Origin: Diphasiastrum complanatum | Lineage: Eukaryota > Streptophyta > Lycopodiopsida > Lycopodiales > Lycopodiaceae | Direction: 5' to 3' | Assembly: GCA_029204225.1 (NCBI GenBank) | Contig: CM055111.1 | Location: 2,890,029-2,912,528 of the forward strand | Length of the DNA: 22,500 nt | Shown here: in pieces, positions 9,691-18,964 of the stretch | Numbering within the stretch: the first letter of the stretch is position 1 | Layout: every line of letters starts with the position of its first letter | The notes under the pieces: generated by a model | Database searches by the model: none | Told to the model about the DNA's origin: nothing | What the model saw: only the letters and a program-made list of their open reading frames with translations | Program-made: the position numbers and the translations under genes

Positions 9691-10290
9691 TTTTGTAGAG
9701 GCCTCTGAAGTTCCTTCTCACTGAGACCAGGACACAGAGAAATCTGCAAGGTTTTATTTTTCTATAAAAAATAAAAAATAAAAATATGAATTGGGCCATT
9801 AGCCTCGTTGGGAAGCGACTTTATCTCTGATAGACTCCTCCCACGACTATCGAAGGCCATTTTCTATATAAAAAAAAAAACACAACAAACTGTTGTAGAG
9901 GCCTCTGAAGTTCCATCTCATTGAGACCAGGACACAGAGAAATCTGCAAGGGTTTATTTTTCTATAAAAAATAAGAAATAAAAATATGAACTGGGCCATT
10001 AGTCTCGTTGGGAAGCGACTTTATCTCCGATAGACTCCTCCCACGACTGTCGAAGGCTCTTTTCTATATAAAAATAAAAAATAAAAAATAAAAATGAAAA
10101 AAAAACAACAAACTTTTGTAGAGGCCTCTGAAGTTCCGTCTCATTGAGACCAGGACACAGAGAAATCCGCAAGGGTTTTTTTTTCTATAAAAAATAAAAA
10201 ATAAAAATATGAATTGGGCCATTAGCCTCGTTGGGAAGCGACTCTATCTCTGATAGACTCCTTCCACGACTGTCGAAGGTCTTTTTCTAT
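9681..10290 (+). repeat. Tandem repeat R1 in X leader (three units of about 200-220 bp)
   Basis: Each unit starts with TTGTAGAGGCCTCTGAAG (9693, 9893, 10116). It continues with GAGACCAGGACACAGAGAAA, an AAAATAAA run, TGGGCCATTAGCCTCG, and a core ending in GATAGACTCC. Unit lengths are 200 and 223 bases; the difference lies in the A/T-rich spacers. The units contain the palindrome AGAGGCCTCT. They are noncoding. Part of the array recurs inverted at 15590-15906. Confidence 0.9.
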
Positions 10291-10316
10291 ATAACAAAAA
10301 TTATATACTATAATAA

Positions 10317-10629
10317 TTTTAGCCCAAGGCTCTTTGGTGAGTGACTTTGTCTTTGATAGACTCCTCCCAAGACCGCCAAGGCTAAAGCGAGTTATAGTTG
10401 GTATTGAAAAAATCCTTCTATAAACTTGCGGAGAAGTGCCGAAAAGTAGTTTTTTGAAGCAAAACTAAATCTTTGCCAAAAAACCCTACATAAGTACTTT
10501 TCCAATTTTAGCCCAAGGCTCTTTCGTGAGTGACTTTGTCTTTGATAGACTCCTCCCAAGACCGCCAAGGCTAAAGCGAGTTATAGTTGGTATTGAAAAA
10601 ATCCTTCTATAAACTTGCAGAGAAGTGCC
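10317..10629 (+). repeat. Tandem repeat R2 in X leader (two units, 189-base period)
   Basis: Units begin TTTTAGCCCAAGGCTCTTT at 10317 and 10506. They share about 124 bases, including GATAGACTCCTCCCAAGACC, GCTAAAGCGAGTTATAG and CCTTCTATAAACTTGC. The first part of R2 is related to the second half of R1. Between the copies lies a short unique stretch (10441-10505). Confidence 0.85.
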
Positions 10630-10872
10630 CGTCCTTCGTCCCAAGACTTTCGCTGGAAGGGCATAATTGAAATTATTTATAAAATCTACCCTTGCCCAAC
10701 CCGTGAATGTTCTAGACAAAGGAATATTTCTGCTTTATTCATCCTGTCTTTTCCTCTTCCATCTCCTCATCATCAATTCTCTCATAGACATTTCAAAAAC
10801 TGCATCTCACAATCTCTCTCTTGTACATCACCACACCACTCCATATCACCTTCATCTTGCAAACAGCAGGCC

Positions 10873-11586
10873 ATGGCAATTTATGAGCAGCTTCCCCAAA
10901 TCTCGATGCTTTCCGGAGAAACTCTCAAGGGCTACACTGCATGATTTGCCAAGATGGCGGGAAATTGGAATTCCGATCTTTCTAGTCACCACAAAATGAC
11001 ATTTTTCTATGTCGGATTACCGCACGAGATCAAGATTGGTATGTCACCCTTTACATCATATACCAATCCAAACAAACTCTGTAAGACAGCCGCTATTGCA
11101 GAAGCACAGATCTCGCACACACCATCACAGCCCATATCCAACATTCAAACAATCAGGGATGATAGAGCATCTAATCCACAAGATGCCACAGACAACGCTA
11201 GCCAAAGTACTAGCAACACGGACGATCAGATGCAAGTTGTCAGTGACACAGATGAGATGTGCAGTCAATTTGATTACCTCCCAGAACCACAAATTGTCAA
11301 TCGGAAGATCCGACCACTAGACCAGTGCATGATATTGACTGCTGAGAAAAGTTGTCAGGTTGATGCATACTTTGAATACCTGGACAGACAAGAGCATCAA
11401 GCAAGCACGTCATATCCACATTATGATTGGGGGATTCCATGACATTGGGACCTGTTGCGCCGATCTATGAGGATCCCTTATATCAGCAAGATTTATCTTG
11501 GAATCCTCCGATGGCATATCTCGACTACCCAATTGTCAATGAACAAGGTTATCCGGAATGGTCACCAGACCCTTATGGGTATTATT
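10873..11586 (+). pseudogene. Small gag-like ORF of X, with one stop and one frameshift
   Basis: From the ATG at 10873 the frame reads MAIYEQLPQISMLSGETLKGYTA, then TGA at 10942-10944, then FAKMAGNW...FFYVGLPHEIKIGM...NPNKLCKTAAIAEAQ. The pattern of an ETL-x-x-Y-x-R-F-like start, a YVxGLPxEI block and a later KLCKTAAIAEA helix resembles the Ty3/gypsy retrotransposon gag domain (inference, no search). The TGA sits where an Arg would be expected (CGA to TGA, a methylated-C change). A one-base loss near 11431 relative to X' then gives a stop at 11440-11442. X' shows the proper C-terminal end, rich in Tyr, Pro and Asp. Confidence 0.55.
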
Positions 11587-12082
11587 GAAAATCTGCAAGT
11601 CCAAGTTCTTGCTGATCGCCATCATCCAATAAAGCCTCAGGTTTTACGTAAGCGAATTTTATCCACGCTTTTCCTGAAGCACCCATGTCCCAACAATAAA
11701 AGAACCGACAACAGTGCCCCTTCATGACAGTTGCAGCCTAGTGCCGAGGGACCGACACTACTTTGGGCCGTGGACCCTGTTGTGGGTATTTCCTACACAA
11801 TAATGAACAAGTGGGTCCCACCACTTGAAATACTGTTGGCCAAGCCTTACCTAGTGGGCCCCGTCACATTACAGTGTACAGTTAGAATAATAAGTGTGAG
11901 GGCACTGCCATCCTGCGTGTCTAAGCCCAATCCAATGAGCACGCAAAATGGTTAGGTAGAACTTGAATAAAAGACTTGGGGCCTTAGTTAGAATTAATTA
12001 ATCAAAAAGCCCAAAGTCAAGTTCATAAGGTTCTAAGTTAAAAGGGAATCTCTCAAACTCACATGAATCATGTGAGTTTGGC
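11587..12082 (+). other. Noncoding 3' region of X, possibly including the LTR start
   Basis: No gene. It is matched almost base for base by the inverted copy at 14430-14940. It contains GTGGGTCCCACC (11812), TAATTAATTAAT (about 11992) and the palindrome CTCACATGAATCATGTGAG near 12058. The LTR start of X must lie in or just after this block, but the 5' LTR is truncated, so I cannot place it. Confidence 0.55.
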
Positions 12083-12231
12083 CCTTTTCCTAATGAACCA
12101 TTAGATTGAAGCTCAATAGTTTGAAGGGCTAGGATGCCATTGTATAGGCCAATGAGAGCCAAGATGGCCCTCCCTCCTCAACTATATAAGAAGGCCATTT
12201 TCCATTGTACACATCTTCATTTTTCTCAATA

Positions 12232-12351
<120 letters not shown>

Positions 12352-12433
12352 AGGTTGATTGCTGCATAGCTATGGGTAGGCGCTCGAGCCCCCATAGCCC
12401 CAACCATCCTTGATGAACTCTCGTCTCTCTTTC

Positions 12434-12562
<129 letters not shown>

Positions 12563-12708
12563 CTCTCTCTAGACTCTCTCTCTCTCTCCTCTCTCTCATC
12601 ACTTCTTCTATCTCTCTACCTCTCTCTATCTCCCTTCTCTCTCTCTTGCTATGCAGGTGTGCATGGGCAGCTCCCAGTGAACGGACCCCTATACTACAAC
12701 CGACTACA

Positions 12709-13790
12709 AAGGGATTGGCACAATTCCTATTTCTCTCTCTACAAATAGGAATGTTCATTTGGAAGATGTCTTGTTTATTCCATCTATTACCAAGAATTTG
12801 CTTAGTGTGAGTCAAATGCTAAGTAAAGGCCTCAAGGTGGAGTTTGATGGAGATGCTTGTTTGATCAAAAGGGAGGATGTCTTGGTTGGAGAAGGTAAAA
12901 GGAAAGGGAAGATGTTCAAACTAGATGCTTGTTTTACTACTAACCAAGTTGGATGTGTTGCAAGGGAGCAAATACCTATTCAAGAGGTTTGGCATAAAAG
13001 GATGGGACACCTCAACTTCAAGTCATTGGAGGTAATGGCTAGGAAGAAGATTGTCATAGGTCTTCCAAGTTCCTTAAGTGGCATCGAACATGTTTGTGAG
13101 TCTTGTGCTTTTTCTAAGTCACATAGACTACCTTATACTAGATCTATATCTAAATGTACAAAGCCTTTTCAAATTGTACATTCGGATATTCATGGATTTA
13201 CCACAATTAGCAATAGTGGAGCTAAGATGTATGTAACATTCATTGATGATTTTAGTAGATTTTGTTGGATCTATCTACTAAAGAGCAAGGATGAAGTGTA
13301 TGATGTCTTTATTAAGTTCAAGAATGCAAGGGAGAACCAATTTTCCATAAAGATCAAGTGCTGAAGGAGTGACAATGGTGGTGAGTACATATCTAAGAAG
13401 TTCAAGACCTCAGTTTGTGATGAGCATGGGATCAAGAGAGAGTATACAACATCAAGGACTCCACAACAAAATGGATTGGCTGAAAGGAATAATAGGACTT
13501 TGTGTGAAAGTGCTAAAGCTATGAGATTAAGTGCTAATCTTGACAAACCATTTTGGGATCAAGCTTTGTTGTGTGCCAATTTCTTGTGCAATAGGTGGCG
13601 AGTGCTATTTTAGATGGAAGGACACCTTTTGAGATGCTATTCAAGAGGAGGCCGAGTGTCAACTTTCTAAGAACCTTTGGATGCACATGCTATGTCAGCA
13701 TTACTCTTGATGATAGGACCAAGGAGGATCCATCTTCAATAAGAGGTATTTTTGTTGGATATAGTGAGGCGAGTAAAGCAAGACCAAAGT
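12709..13790 (+). pseudogene. Copia element C: protease end to integrase tail
   Basis: It begins inside the protease (KGIGTIPI equivalent) and runs VLFIPSITKNLLSVSQM, the pre-integrase finger VWHKRMGHLNFKSL...CESCAFSKSHRLPY, then IVHSDIHGF and FIDDFSRFCWIY. A TGA at 13362-13364 falls just before RSDNGGEY. After it come NGLAERNNRTLCES (catalytic Glu), FWDQALLCANFLCNR, a frameshift near 13594, and the tail LDGRTPFEMLF, LRTFGCTCYV and RGIFVGYSEASKA. All three catalytic residues are encoded, but the stop and shift inactivate it. It carries the 25 bases missing from B near 7845. It ends near 13790 without a linker or RT. Confidence 0.88.
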
Positions 13791-14284
<494 letters not shown>

Positions 14285-14291
14285 AGAGAGC

Positions 14292-14342
14292 TTTATTGAG
14301 AAAAATGAAGATGTGTACAATGGAAAATGGCCTCTTTATATA
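14292..14342 (-). promoter_or_regulatory. LTR TATA box and AATAAA of X' (inverted)
   Basis: The TATA box reads TATATAA on the minus strand (14336-14342), with AATAAA at 14292-14297. Spacing matches that in both X LTRs. Confidence 0.6.
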
Positions 14343-14938
14343 GTTGAGGAGGGAGGGCCATCTTGGCTCTCATTGGCCTATTTACAGTGCCATCCTAGCC
14401 CTTCAAACTATTGAACTTCAATCTAATAGTTCATTAGGAAAAGGGCCAAACTCACATGATTCATGTGAGTTTAGAGATTCCCTTTTAACTTAGAACCTTA
14501 TGAACTTGACTTTGGGCTTTTTAATTAATTTAGTCTAACTAAGACCCCAAGTCTTTTATTCAAGTTCTACCTAACTATTTTGCGTGCTCATTGGGTTGGG
14601 CTTACACATGCAGGATGGCAGTGCCCTCACACTTATTATTCTAGCTGTACACTGTAATGTGACGGGGCCCACTAGGTAAGGCTTGGCCAACAGTATTTCA
14701 AGTGGTGGGACCCACTTGTTCATTATTGTGTAGGAAATACCCACAACAGGTTCCACGGCCCAAAGTAGTGCCGGTCCCTCGGCACTAGGTTGCAACTGTC
14801 ATGAAGGGGCGCTGTTGTCGGTTCTTTTATTGTTGGGACATGGGTGCTTCAGGAAAAGCGTGGATAAAATTCGCTTACGTAAAACCTGAGGCTTTACTGG
14901 ATGATGGCGATCAGCAAAAACTTGGACTTGCCAGATTT

Positions 14939-15565
14939 TCAATAATACCCATAAGGGTCTGGTGACCATTCCGGATATCCTTGTTCATTGACAATTGGGT
15001 AGTCGAGATATGCCATCGGAGGATCCCAAGATAAATCTTGCTGATATAAGGGATCCTCATAGATCGGCGCAACAGGTCCCAATGTCATGGAATCTCCCAA
15101 ATCATAATGTGGATATGACGTGCTTGCTTGATGCTCTTGTCTGTCCAGGTATTCGAAGTATGCATCAACCTGACAACTTTCCTCAGCAGTCAATATCATG
15201 CACTGGTCCAGTGGTCGGATCTTCCGATTGACAATTTGTGATTTTGGGAGGTAATCAAATTGACTGCACATCTCATCTGTGTCACTGACAACTTGCATCT
15301 GATCGTCCGTGTTGCTAGTACTTTGGCTAGCGTTGTCTGTGGCATCTTGTGGATTAGATGCTCTATCATCCCTGATTGTTTGAATGTTGGATATGGGCTG
15401 TGATGGTGTGTGCGAGATCTGTGCTTCTGCAATAGCGGCTGCCTTACAGAGTTTGTTTGGACTGGTATATGATGTAAAGGGTGACATACCAATCTTGATC
15501 TCGTGCGGTAATCCGACATAGGGCAGTCTTGGGAGGAGTCTATCAAAGACAAAGTCACTCACCAA
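14939..15565 (-). CDS. Gag-like ORF of X', open frame with replaced 5' end
   Basis: An open frame of about 208 codons on the minus strand. From YVGLPHEIKIGM onward it matches the X ORF, and it continues through the point where X is shifted to the natural end PEWSPDPYGYY. This gives the true C-terminus of the family: an acidic, Tyr/Pro-rich tail without a zinc knuckle. The first 15 or so codons derive from leader repeat R2, joined in frame by a deletion that removed the gag N-terminus. No in-frame ATG lies at the 5' edge; the first candidate Met is in the EIKIGM block. It is probably not expressed as a working gag. The function, RNA packaging by analogy, is inferred. Confidence 0.5.
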   Translation of the reverse strand: MVSDFVFDRLLPRLPYVGLPHEIKIGMSPFTSYTSPNKLCKAAAIAEAQISHTPSQPISNIQTIRDDRASNPQDATDNASQSTSNTDDQMQVVSDTDEMCSQFDYLPKSQIVNRKIRPLDQCMILTAEESCQVDAYFEYLDRQEHQASTSYPHYDLGDSMTLGPVAPIYEDPLYQQDLSWDPPMAYLDYPIVNEQGYPEWSPDPYGYY

Positions 15566-15589
15566 AGAGCCTTGGGCTAAAATTATTAT

Positions 15590-15906
15590 AGTATATAATT
15601 TTTTTTATATAGAAAAGGGCCTTCGACAGTCGTGGAAGGAGTCTATCAGAGATAGAGTCGCTTCCCAACGAGGCTAATGGCCCAATTCATATTTTTATTT
15701 TTTATTTTTTATAGAAAAAAAACCCTTGCAGATTTCTCTATGTCCTGGTCTCAATGAGATGGAACTTCAGAGGCCTCTACAAAAGTGTATTGTTTTTTTT
15801 ATTTTTATTTTTTATTTTTTATTTTTATATAGAAAAGGGCCTTCGACAGTCGTGGGAGGAGTCTATCAGAGAAGAAGTCGCTTCCCAACGAGATTAATGG
15901 CCCAAC
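15590..15906 (-). repeat. Inverted partial R1 repeats of X'
   Basis: Contains AGAGGCCTCTACAAAAG once and the GATAGACTCC core twice on the minus strand, with the AAAATAAA spacers. The array is cut at 15906 within one unit, where E sequence begins (shared CAACGAG microhomology). Confidence 0.85.
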
Positions 15907-16670
15907 GAGTTCCAAGGGAGTCCTCAATGACAATGGCCGAGTCATCAAATTGCATGAAAATTGTCCATTCAAGTGTGCATCTTGCAAGGGTGGTGAGCAT
16001 TGGAGAGTCTACTATCTTTGAATACTTTTTGGAAAGTAGTAGTAGACATGAGGTGACTTGTTTCTTACCTTTAAGATTCATGGTGTTTATTACTTTGTAT
16101 GACAAGACAATGATATGGGCTGTTTTGAAATCTACATTTGTTGTTGATAAAGCAATTTCATTGGATAACTATTTTTGTAATAGTTTGAATAGAGTCATAA
16201 AAGATGAAACATCATTTGCTTTGGAAATCTTTGTGTTCACATGCTTTGTGCATGATCATTCCAATGTAAGGACCAAAGATTATCCTATTTCAATGATAGG
16301 AATAACGGTAGTGTTTTGCTCTTCAAGTAGAGATTGTAGAATCTACTTGTTTTCGACCAAAGAATTTGTCAATGGTGGAAATGTGATCTTTCAAGAGTGG
16401 AAGATTTGTAAACTTGAAGAAGAACCATTGGATCAACACCTTATTCAATTCATTGATGTTTTGGAGTCAAGTCAAGTGGAGGATCAAGCTCAAGACCCGA
16501 GGACTCCAAGAAGAATCTTGAGTATCAAGATGGAGCCATCTAGGCTCAATCATATGGATCAAGCAAGACAAGTTGTCTTTGGCAACATTATTTATGCACT
16601 TAATATTTTAATTGATGTATCTTCAAGTGCACAAAATGCCTTGGAATCCATGGCTTGGCATGATGTTTAG
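15907..16670 (+). pseudogene. Integrase-like 3' coding region of E, upstream partial copy
   Basis: It duplicates 19749-20512 with about four base differences that I can see (three change an amino acid: K/Q, I/K, T/M). It is open to the TAG at 16668-16670 but lacks its gag and protease, cut off at the 15906/15907 junction. The upstream extension of the open frame into X' sequence (from 15726) is accidental. See the entry at 18965-20512 for domain content. Confidence 0.7.
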
Positions 16671-16880
16671 TTTTGAAGTGTGCTACATGTATATAGATAC
16701 ATTTATGGAACATCTTGTAAGGGATCCTCTAAGAGGTGGTGAAAGATCCTTCATGGACATCATTCTCTATTGGAGTCTCAAAAGTTCCTTCTTTGTAGCT
16801 GGATTTTTTAGACACTTCTAAAAGCTTTCATTGATCTATCAAGAGAGTTGTAAATAGATCAAGCTAAATTTGAGGAGGAG
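16671..16880 (+). other. 3' internal noncoding region and polypurine tract of E, copy 1
   Basis: A 210-base stretch from the stop codon to the LTR. One frame reads VRDPLRGGERSF, which faintly recalls the TKPLRG end of copia RNase H; this is weak. The polypurine tract GAGGAGGAG (16872-16880) directly precedes the LTR. Identical structure at 20513-20722. Confidence 0.6.
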
Positions 16881-17566
16881 TGTGAAGAATTGCCAAAAAT
16901 TGGCAAATCTAGCTTGATCAAAAACCATGTAGAATAGTGTAAATTTTGTACACAAGTGGGTCCCACACATGTGAGGCCATGATGCCACATGGGAAACCCA
17001 TCCTAATGTAGGTTAGGTCAAGTCAAGAGAGTTGGTCATGTCTATTTGGTGGTCATCCCTACTTTATAGGACCTACACCTAAGTTTAAGGTGAAAATTTG
17101 ACCAACTAGCTACCTACCAAGCATAACTCTAGGAAATAGACTAGGGTTTCATTTTAGGTCAAGGAGAGTGAGTTAACTTCCTTATTACATGCTGGAAATC
17201 CACCTAACTTCAAGAAGGAAGTCGAATTTGCTATGTATTCCCTCTCTCCATAGTGAGAAGATAAGAAATTTTTGGAGCTCATTGGCAATCTCAAGCTAGT
17301 TCACTATGTACATTGAGTTTTTGTGATCCAAATGAAACCAAATCAATTTTTACTTGTTTCTCAGGTTGAAGGCCGTACTACAGCCTGTAGTACACACGTG
17401 TGGGCTCGGATTTCAATGTTTATTAATGCTTTTGATTGTTAATGCTTGTTGTTTGTCAAATTGCCAATCTAGATCAACTTTTTTGTGTCTAGTTTTTTCA
17501 TAGATCCAATCACTCTTGTGGATCTTTTGTAGATCCATTTATGGCCTAAAGTACAGTACTTTCACA
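16881..17566 (+). repeat. LTR1 of E (686 bp)
   Basis: It starts TGTGAAGAATTG after the purine tract and ends TTTCACA directly before TGGTATCAGAGCC. It contains a 7-base hairpin near its start (16890-16906), GTGGGTCCCAC near 16959, a 9-base inverted repeat at 17375-17393, and the palindrome CACACGTGTG at 17393-17402. It is flanked on both sides by E internal sequence, so it is the middle LTR of a tandem array. Confidence 0.9.
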
Positions 17567-17578
17567 TGGTATCAGAGC
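17567..17578 (+). other. Primer binding site of E (initiator tRNA-Met type)
   Basis: TGGTATCAGAGC directly follows the LTR end. It is the standard plant copia primer site, intact here. Confidence 0.9.
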
Positions 17579-18355
17579 CAAGTACAAGAGCATAAGCCAT
17601 TGATCTAATGCAAATCCATTTTTTAGCAAGTTTTGGTGCTAAAAGCTAGTATTGAGAGGGCAAGCTAGAATCTTGATTTTGGTGAGGAGATTTGATCCCA
17701 AACTTGGTAGGGGTCCAAATCCGTACTGTCCACATGTGTGGGCACCTCTGAACCTGCATTTAATGCATGGTATTCATTTGATCCAAAAAAATTCAATTTG
17801 TGAGCTATTGGTGTAATTTTTGGTGGAGATCCTAGGATAATCTACCAAGATCATTTGCCATTGATTAGATTTAAATTAGTTTCATGGAATCTAATTAATC
17901 TAGGCTGAGTTCAAGTCCTATTAAGGTTAAAAACAGGTCTTGAAAGTACACCAAGGGGGAAGAAAGAGATTAAGTCATTTTTTTGTCCAAAAATAGCCAA
18001 ATTTGGCAAGATTTGATTGTAAGTAGATTTCACATCATCTTATCTTCATTCCAACCTTGTGAGGGAGTGCTAGAACTGAGATTATAAGTCCATTTGTTGG
18101 ATTAGAAATCTAATTTGAGTGAAAAACTACAAGAGAGAGACCTTAGTGAGTTTCTAGAGACAATCAAATCCATTTCTTGGCAAGATTTGTTTGAAAGTAG
18201 TTTTCACTTCATCTTATCTTCATTCCAGCTTTGTGAGGGAGTGATAGAACTGTGATTATAAGTCCATTTGTTGGATTAGAAATCAAATTTGAGTGAAACA
18301 CTACAAGTGTGAGACCTTTGTGAGTTTCAAGTCAATCAAATCTATTTCTAGTAAG
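17579..18355 (+). other. Leader of E with a 174-base tandem duplication
   Basis: No coding region upstream of the gag ATG. 18005-18178 and 18179-18355 are diverged tandem copies, both starting GGCAAGATTT and containing CATCTTATCTTCATTCCA and GATTATAAGTCCATTTGTTG. The second copy ends at the gag start codon. The stretch 17579-18004 is AT-rich; one CACATGTGTGG near 17732 echoes the LTR G-box palindrome. Confidence 0.8.
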
Positions 18356-18964
18356 ATGGGATCTGCTGGAGCATACCTTCTAGAAGCTAGTGAGAAGTTG
18401 AATTCTACAAATTATGCTATTTGGAAGGTTAGAATGGAGTCACTCTTAGTGCTCCAAGACCTTTATGAGTTCTTGATTGAAGGTGAAGATGAACCTCTAG
18501 GTGCACAGGAGTTAGCTAGATACAAGAAGAGATCTAGGCTTGCACTTCATTGTGTGAAGATGAATGTGAGCAATGATTTGTTGAGAGAAGTATCAGCTTG
18601 TACTAATGCTAAAGAGGCTTGGGAGTCTTTAAAATCAATCTATGAGTCTAGCAACACTTCTAGAGTTCTTATGCTTAGAAATCAAATTTTGCAAAGCATG
18701 AGGAGAAGTGAGGAGAGTGCACAGGATTATGTACTCAGAATCAAGTCTCTAAATAGGGAGTTGGCTTTCATTGGAGAGAAGATTCATGATGGAGAGCTTG
18801 TACAAATTGTCCTTAATGGTCTAGGAGATGACTTTGCAAATTTGGTCCAAAGTTTTGCCATCCAAGACACTTTGCCAACTATAGAAAAACTTCACAGTGT
18901 ATTAGTGGCTGAAGAGTGTAGGATGCTCCATGCAAAATCTAGGATGAGTTCCTTGTCTTTGTAG
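18356..18964 (+). pseudogene. Gag of E, ending at an in-frame UAG
   Basis: The start is the ATG at 18356, which follows the leader duplication. An earlier ATG at 18293 lies in the duplicated leader and is less likely. The protein has LNSTNYAIWKVRMESLL at the start, LALHCVKMNVSNDLLREV, EAWESLKSIYES, RVLMLRNQIL and QIVLNGLGDDF. This is the plant copia gag family (UBN2), about 200 residues. It is clearly related to, but distinct from, A/B and D gag. TAG at 18962-18964 interrupts just before the basic, lysine-rich linker to the zinc knuckle; the same frame resumes at once. CAG to TAG is a likely origin. Apart from that stop, the frame is intact from here to 20512. Confidence 0.85.

Noticed and set aside
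9681-10629. CRISPR-like array of evenly spaced repeats
   Set aside because: Units are about 190-220 bases and tandem, without short unique spacers; this is a retroelement leader in plant-type DNA.
15726-15906. Upstream extension of the open frame before 15907 as part of a real E protein
   Set aside because: This part lies in inverted X' repeat sequence; the fusion results from the junction and has no counterpart in the second copy.
16698-16821. Short frame after the E integrase-like ORF as an envelope or extra gene
   Set aside because: About 40 residues with only a faint resemblance to the RNase H end; no signal or membrane pattern strong enough to call.
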